Shown here: piece by piece, positions 6,305 through 9,273 of the stretch
How positions within the stretch are numbered: position 1 is the first letter of the stretch
Layout: each line of letters opens with the position of its first letter
Source of the DNA: JBBRGG01 sp038240875
GTDB taxonomy: Bacteria > Planctomycetota > Phycisphaerae > Phycisphaerales > UBA1924
Assembly (NCBI GenBank): GCA_038240875.1
Contig: JBBRGG010000142.1
Coordinates: 1 to 9,273, forward strand
Length of the DNA: 9,273 nucleotides
Direction: 5' to 3'
Program-made: the position numbers and the translations under genes
Notes under the pieces: generated by a model
What the model saw: only the letters and a program-made list of their open reading frames with translations
Told to the model about the DNA's origin: nothing
Database searches by the model: none

Positions 6305-7126
6305 TTAGTGACCCTGTGGATCAACTATGCGACCACCCTCGATTAAGCTCTGCTGGGCAAGCACCTTGACGCCAGCATAGCACACCAACCCGAAGCCGAC
6401 CTTGTTGATCACGTCGGCCACGTTGTAGCAGATTTCGCGAATCGACTCGCCCTGAGGGCCAGCAAGAGCCATAAGGAAGCCGATGGGGTAGATCGTCCAG
6501 CCCACGAGGATGAAGAGGCGAAGGGTCTTGAGAGACGCGACGATCGAAGGTGGCTGCGTCTGCATCTGCTGATTCAGCTTGGTGTAAAGCACAAAGACGA
6601 TGTAGCCCCAGGCAACGCATGAGGCAATATAGAAACCCCACCACTCCGGCGAGCCAATGACCGAGACTTCAGCGATCCACGCAAGGACGAGCATGGCAAC
6701 TGAGGCCAAGACCAGCGACCGGAACAAGCCCTTTCCCTTATTCCCAAGTGCGAGTAGGAGCGGGATTTCAAGCACAAGCAGCGGGACCGTGATCAACCAA
6801 TCGATGTAGCGGTAGGCGATTGGGAACTGTTCGATCTGCTTGCCGGGGATGCGAACGCCGTCTGCAGTGAACAGATTCGCCACCTGTCCAATGTAGATTT
6901 CTGACATGCGGAAGTAGTGGAAACAGGCAACAGCACAGATGATGCCCGCAACAATCATTACCGAGCGATACATTCGAGGCACGTTCCCAGCCATCAACCA
7001 AAAGAAGAGTGCGCCCGCGCCCATGGCGACGGTGCCGATCCAGAAGAGGTACATGGTCACCCCCTCTATCGAAAGCCCTGCTTTCAAAGCGAGAGCGGTG
7101 TCCGAGGCAGCAAGAATGGTTTGCAT
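6305..7126 (-). CDS. Proteorhodopsin-like light-driven proton pump
   Basis: A 273-residue type 1 (microbial) rhodopsin with seven membrane helices at about 24-46, 53-75, 104-127, 133-154, 160-183, 199-221 and 228-256. Helix C carries RYIDWLITVPLLVLE (106-120), which aligns with proteorhodopsin: D109 is the proton acceptor, T113 the middle motif residue and E120 the donor. This DTE motif indicates outward proton pumping. L117 falls at the tuning site (105 in proteorhodopsin), where Leu gives green absorption. H70 corresponds to the His that pairs with the acceptor. Helix G has NVADVINK (235-242), with Schiff-base lysine K242 and counter-ion D238. The B-C loop is about 17 residues longer than in classic proteorhodopsin. 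The ATG is preceded by AGGA at 8-nt spacing. The blh gene follows after 17 nt. Confidence 0.95.
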   Translation of the reverse strand: MQTILAASDTALALKAGLSIEGVTMYLFWIGTVAMGAGALFFWLMAGNVPRMYRSVMIVAGIICAVACFHYFRMSEIYIGQVANLFTADGVRIPGKQIEQFPIAYRYIDWLITVPLLVLEIPLLLALGNKGKGLFRSLVLASVAMLVLAWIAEVSVIGSPEWWGFYIASCVAWGYIVFVLYTKLNQQMQTQPPSIVASLKTLRLFILVGWTIYPIGFLMALAGPQGESIREICYNVADVINKVGFGLVCYAGVKVLAQQSLIEGGRIVDPQGH

Positions 7127-7167
7127 GAGTCGTTTCCTGAAGGTGTTAATCGAAAGGCCACAAGTTT

Positions 7168-7215
7168 CTTATAGCACAACGAAGGAGGTAACAGGGCGTG
7201 ATTCACATAATTCAC
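7168..7215 (-). promoter_or_regulatory. Possible rhodopsin promoter and repeat-rich upstream site
   Basis: On the minus strand TATAAG (7173-7168) could be the -10 box, 41 nt before the rhodopsin ATG, but no good -35 is found at the right distance. Just upstream are the perfect palindrome GTGATTCAC (7198-7206) and two copies of ATTCAC 9 nt apart (7201-7206, 7210-7215). That is a plausible regulator site near the -35 region. Motifs are seen directly; their role is inference. Confidence 0.3.
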
Positions 7216-7255
7216 GGCATTATCAACAAAATTCTCCCAAAACTAGGGTTTGTTA

Positions 7256-7363
7256 CTATTTTGGTAAATTGATGCCAATTATGCCACGCGCTTGAATCTG
7301 TTGGGCAAGAAGATCGTTCAGGAAAGCGACTTCAACACCGCGTGAAGTAGCAAAAGTCTTCAT
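7256..7363 (-). CDS. Possible 35-residue small ORF upstream of the rhodopsin
   Basis: An ATG at 7363 opens 35 codons to TAG at 7256, starting MKTFATSRGVEVAFLNDLLA and ending GIINLPK-like (GINLPK). AGGT lies 5 nt before the start as a weak ribosome-binding site, and an in-frame TAG just upstream limits the frame. The composition (a helical, hydrophobic/charged middle) looks more protein-like than random. It has no recognisable domain and could be a leader peptide, a small gene, or a remnant of a decayed gene. It ends 129 nt before the rhodopsin start on the same strand. Confidence 0.3.
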   Translation of the reverse strand: MKTFATSRGVEVAFLNDLLAQQIQARGIIGINLPK

Positions 7364-7843
7364 ATTGACCTAGCTCGTCGCGCCAAATCGCCCACGAGAC
7401 GTGCCTCGCGGCCTTGGCCGTAGCCTTGTCACGAGTGAAAAGCCGTGAGGGAACTCTGTGATTGGCTCTCCAAAAAGAGGACGTGCGAGCCATAACTTAC
7501 ACGTTGCCAAGGCTTAACGTAAGGCAAGTCGATTTGTGTCAATTGTTCATGGGCAGGGTCAGCTTTCCTAACGCCTAAACACCTTGATGGGCATCTGGTT
7601 TGGGCAAACCACCAATGTCAGTATGTAAATGTAGCAAGGTGATCTCCTCAGTTTACTGGCCAAACCGCGCCCATGTGGTATCTTTGTACCAGAGCGCTGT
7701 TGCGGTAGGTGTTTATGCGCAAACACTGCGTCCGATACGCCTTACCCATGTTTGCATTAGCGGCTGTGTACTGCTGACTGTGATGTGTCTCAACCGCTGC
7801 AGCCCTCGCCTTTTACCCTCGCGACCTTTGGCCGGAAATTGAA
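7364..7843. other. Non-coding stretch between the rhodopsin side and the exported-protein genes
   Basis: No convincing gene is present in these 480 nt; the 80-codon plus-strand frame at 7600-7842 starts with TTG and is not protein-like. Inverted repeats: TGGCTC/GAGCCA (7463-7468, 7487-7492) with an 18-nt loop, and GTGTTT/AAACAC (7709-7714, 7721-7726) with a 6-nt loop. The second is operator-like, 118 nt before the dockerin-protein start. No tRNA or known riboswitch pattern was recognised. Confidence 0.4.
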
Positions 7844-8629
7844 ATGAGCCCCACCATGAACGCCACCATAAACTCCACTTTGAACCCTCGCGCCACCTCT
7901 TCCGCTCCTGCAATCTTCTCCCGCCGCAGCAAGGCCAGTTACGCGGTGATGTGCCTGGCCTTTGTCGCCGGGGCTTTGGGTTCGGTGCAGTCGGCTATCG
8001 CCGTGCAAGCAGTTTCCATCGACCTCACCGGCGTGCAGATCCGCAACGCCACCAACCAAACCCGAACTTCATCCCCTAACCTCATCGACCCCGCCTTCCA
8101 GTATTCCTACACCATCCGCAACGCCAACGTTCGTGGCGTCGGTGGTGTCCTAGGCCTGCTCTATCCAAACCCTGTTTCTCTCGAATCTGTCATCAGTGGC
8201 CTGGGTGGTGGCGTATTTGGCACCTCGGCGCTCATCAACAATCCCACCGGCACCATCCCCACCACCCTCATCGACCAAACCCTCGCCGGCTCCACCGTTC
8301 AGCTTGGCGTCACCTTCGCGTTCTCCGCCAACCTCGTCACCAGCATCAACGCCCAAGGTGTCGCTTCCTTTGTCGTGTCCAGCGTTTCCATCACCAGCAG
8401 CAGTCCGTTTCTTGCGCCCGGCTATCTCCAGTTCACCTCGGGGTTTGTCGATATCGCGACTTCCTGCATCGCCGATTTCGATCAAGATGGCGGCGTCACC
8501 GGTGCCGACGTTGGCGCATTCTTCAATGACTTTCAGCAAGGCTTCGATTCCGCCGACGTCGATGGCTCCGGCGGCATCGATGGCTCCGACATCGGCTTCT
8601 TCTTCACCCGCTTTGAGCAAGGGTGCTAA
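7844..8629 (+). CDS. Exported protein with C-terminal GC-type dockerin-like domain
   Basis: A 261-residue secreted or surface protein. The N-terminus is long and Ser/Asn/Thr-rich, then SRRSK (26-30), a hydrophobic core (about 32-54) and small residues suited to signal peptidase cleavage near 53-56. Residues 57-207 form a Ser/Thr/Gly-rich, beta-type region with no recognised enzyme motif. The last 54 residues are a two-loop dockerin-like module: D211-F-D-Q-D-G-G (211-217) through D222, and D238-V-D-G-S-G-G-I-D-G-S-D249. These are EF-hand-like calcium loops, each followed by an aromatic helix. C208 and the final C261 bracket the module and may form a disulfide. Such Gly-Cys-ending tails are common in Phycisphaerae exported proteins and are thought to anchor or sort them. 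The ribosome-binding site is weak (GGAAAT); ATG at 7856 is an alternative start. Confidence 0.8.
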   Translation: MSPTMNATINSTLNPRATSSAPAIFSRRSKASYAVMCLAFVAGALGSVQSAIAVQAVSIDLTGVQIRNATNQTRTSSPNLIDPAFQYSYTIRNANVRGVGGVLGLLYPNPVSLESVISGLGGGVFGTSALINNPTGTIPTTLIDQTLAGSTVQLGVTFAFSANLVTSINAQGVASFVVSSVSITSSSPFLAPGYLQFTSGFVDIATSCIADFDQDGGVTGADVGAFFNDFQQGFDSADVDGSGGIDGSDIGFFFTRFEQGC

Positions 8630-8723
8630 TGAGTATCTCATAGAATGAAGAAGTGGAAGAAACAAACCCAGCCGGGACGCCTTCTCCACGAGAAGAAAGT
8701 AGCCATTCTGTGAGAGGCTCTCA
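8629..8723 (+). other. Structured region after the dockerin-protein gene
   Basis: ATGAG-TAT-CTCAT (8629-8641) is a small hairpin that starts within the stop codon. AGAATG (8642-8647) pairs with CATTCT (8704-8709) around a shorter GTGGA/TCCAC stem (8653-8657, 8685-8689). TGAGAG-G-CTCTCA (8711-8723) is a perfect palindrome. Any of these could form the transcript end, but no T-tract follows directly. Confidence 0.3.
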
Positions 8724-8780
8724 AACTCTTGAACGCTGGTTATCAATACTTGTAAGTCAATAATATTGTATGTTACTGTA

Positions 8781-8809
8781 TTGATATTTGTAATAGTAAA
8801 ATTTATAAC
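8781..8809 (+). promoter_or_regulatory. Sigma-70-type promoter for the SUMF1-domain gene
   Basis: TTGATA (8781-8786, five of six to the -35 consensus) and TATAAC (8804-8809, five of six to the -10 consensus) are separated by exactly 17 nt. They lie in a very AT-rich stretch: 12 G/C among the 60 bases 8761-8820. The predicted start near 8816 leaves an untranslated leader of about 90 nt before the ATG at 8905. AT-rich DNA gives chance matches, but the spacing and position are good. Confidence 0.6.
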
Positions 8810-8904
8810 ATAATGCAGGTAGACTCAGTTATCTAACTAGAATTTAATAACACAAGATATTTTCACGCGGATATTGTTTCCAGATCACTTTGGAGAAAAG
8901 TTCA

Positions 8905-9273
8905 ATGTGCCGTAGTGCCCGGTCTCGATTGGCTCAGAAATTTGACTCGCTATTTGACTCGGTATTTGACTCGGTATTGGCTCAACTGCACGCCCCAGTA
9001 TTGGCCTTCATCGCTGGCCTGTCGCTCTCTTCTATCTCTACATATGCCCAGATCACCATCCCCACCCTTCTCGTCGGCGACCCGGGCAACGCGTCCGACA
9101 CCACCTCCTTTGGCCGTGTTGACTATTTGTACAACATCGCCACTTACGAAGTGACCGCCGGTCAATACGCCGCATTCCTCAACGCCGTCGCACGCACCGA
9201 CTTCAACGGCCTGTACAACCCCAGCCAAGCCTCCAGCAACCCTCTGGGTAGCGGCTTAATCCGCTCGGGTTTC
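8905..9273 (+). CDS. Exported SUMF1/formylglycine-generating-enzyme-like protein, 3' truncated
   Basis: The frame stays open from ATG at 8905 to the window edge (123 codons); the stop is outside. GGAG (8892-8895) is a good Shine-Dalgarno with 9-nt spacing. Residues 1-29 are an unusually long n-region with a 4-residue repeat (FDSL, FDSV, FDSV). A hydrophobic core (30-46) and TYA before Q49 form a likely signal peptidase site. The mature start matches exported planctomycete SUMF1-domain proteins: VGDPGNASDTTSFG (57-70), then YNIATYEVTAGQYAAFLNAV (76-95) and GLYNP (102-106). The FGE fold oxidises cysteine to formylglycine in sulfatases, but many exported relatives lack shown activity, and the catalytic cysteines would lie beyond the window. 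The upstream neighbour is also an exported protein; a C-terminal anchor may follow. Confidence 0.75.
   Translation, partial: MCRSARSRLAQKFDSLFDSVFDSVLAQLHAPVLAFIAGLSLSSISTYAQITIPTLLVGDPGNASDTTSFGRVDYLYNIATYEVTAGQYAAFLNAVARTDFNGLYNPSQASSNPLGSGLIRSGF
8928..8987 (+). repeat. Five-unit 12-bp tandem repeat in the SUMF1-protein signal region
   Basis: The units are ATTGGCTCAGAA, ATTTGACTCGCT, ATTTGACTCGGT, ATTTGACTCGGT and ATTGGCTCAACT. The two central copies are identical and the outer two resemble each other. The period is a multiple of three, so copy-number change would alter n-region length by four residues without a frameshift. Confidence 0.85.

Noticed and set aside
7600..7842. 80-codon plus-strand frame before the dockerin-protein gene
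   Set aside because: It starts with TTG, has no Shine-Dalgarno, is Cys-rich with no pattern, and ends just before the real start.
8150..8746. 198-codon minus-strand frame opposite the dockerin-protein gene
   Set aside because: Antisense shadow: its Gly/Ala/Asp-rich text mirrors the repetitive dockerin codons on the plus strand.
1..9273. CRISPR array, insertion sequence or prophage genes
   Set aside because: There are no regularly spaced long repeats, no transposase or integrase motifs and no phage structural genes. The tandem repeats seen have no spacers and lie in coding frames.

Overview
The window looks like the chromosome of an aquatic planctomycete, most likely class Phycisphaerae. The best evidence is the exported protein at 7844-8629. 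It ends in a two-loop dockerin-like module that finishes in Gly-Cys, a C-terminal type that is common in Phycisphaerae. The exported SUMF1-type protein at the right edge, the futalosine-pathway gene mqnA and the rhodopsin/blh pair fit that assignment. Most of the sequence is GC-rich, with one sharply AT-rich stretch near 8750-8880. No rRNA, tRNA, CRISPR array, transposase or integrase was found.

Layout from left to right. (1) 160-972 (+) is a one-domain voltage-gated cation channel of the bacterial Nav/Cav type. Its pore filter is aspartate-based and resembles an engineered calcium filter. It converges with (2) a two-gene minus-strand unit: a NeuD/PglD-type acetyltransferase (2044-1286) and a small charged protein (1267-992). 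A perfect 7-bp inverted repeat contains the stop codons of both convergent genes. (3) 2341-5113 (+) holds mqnA, chorismate dehydratase of menaquinone synthesis, followed 13 nt later by a 597-residue protein. That protein resembles a sigma-70 factor that has gained extra helix-turn-helix segments and lost recognisable core-binding and melting motifs. (4) 7126-5289 (-) is a phototrophy operon: a proteorhodopsin-like proton pump (DTE motif, green tuning, long B-C loop) followed 17 nt later by the Brp/Blh carotene dioxygenase that makes its retinal. (5) 7127-7843 is about 700 nt of mostly non-coding sequence with a possible 35-codon ORF and a few inverted repeats. (6) 7844-9273 (+) is an exported-protein region: a dockerin-tailed secreted protein, then an AT-rich promoter region with a good sigma-70 promoter, then the start of a SUMF1/FGE-domain exported protein cut by the window end.

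The rhodopsin and Blh genes form the one clear functional system: Blh cleaves beta-carotene to retinal, and the rhodopsin uses retinal to pump protons outward in light. The carotenoid biosynthesis genes are not in the window. Menaquinone synthesis and a voltage-gated channel also belong to membrane energetics, but nothing here shows that they are co-regulated with the rhodopsin. The main points for follow-up are the divergent sigma-like protein, the Cav-like filter, the long rhodopsin B-C loop, and in-frame short tandem repeats in three separate genes.
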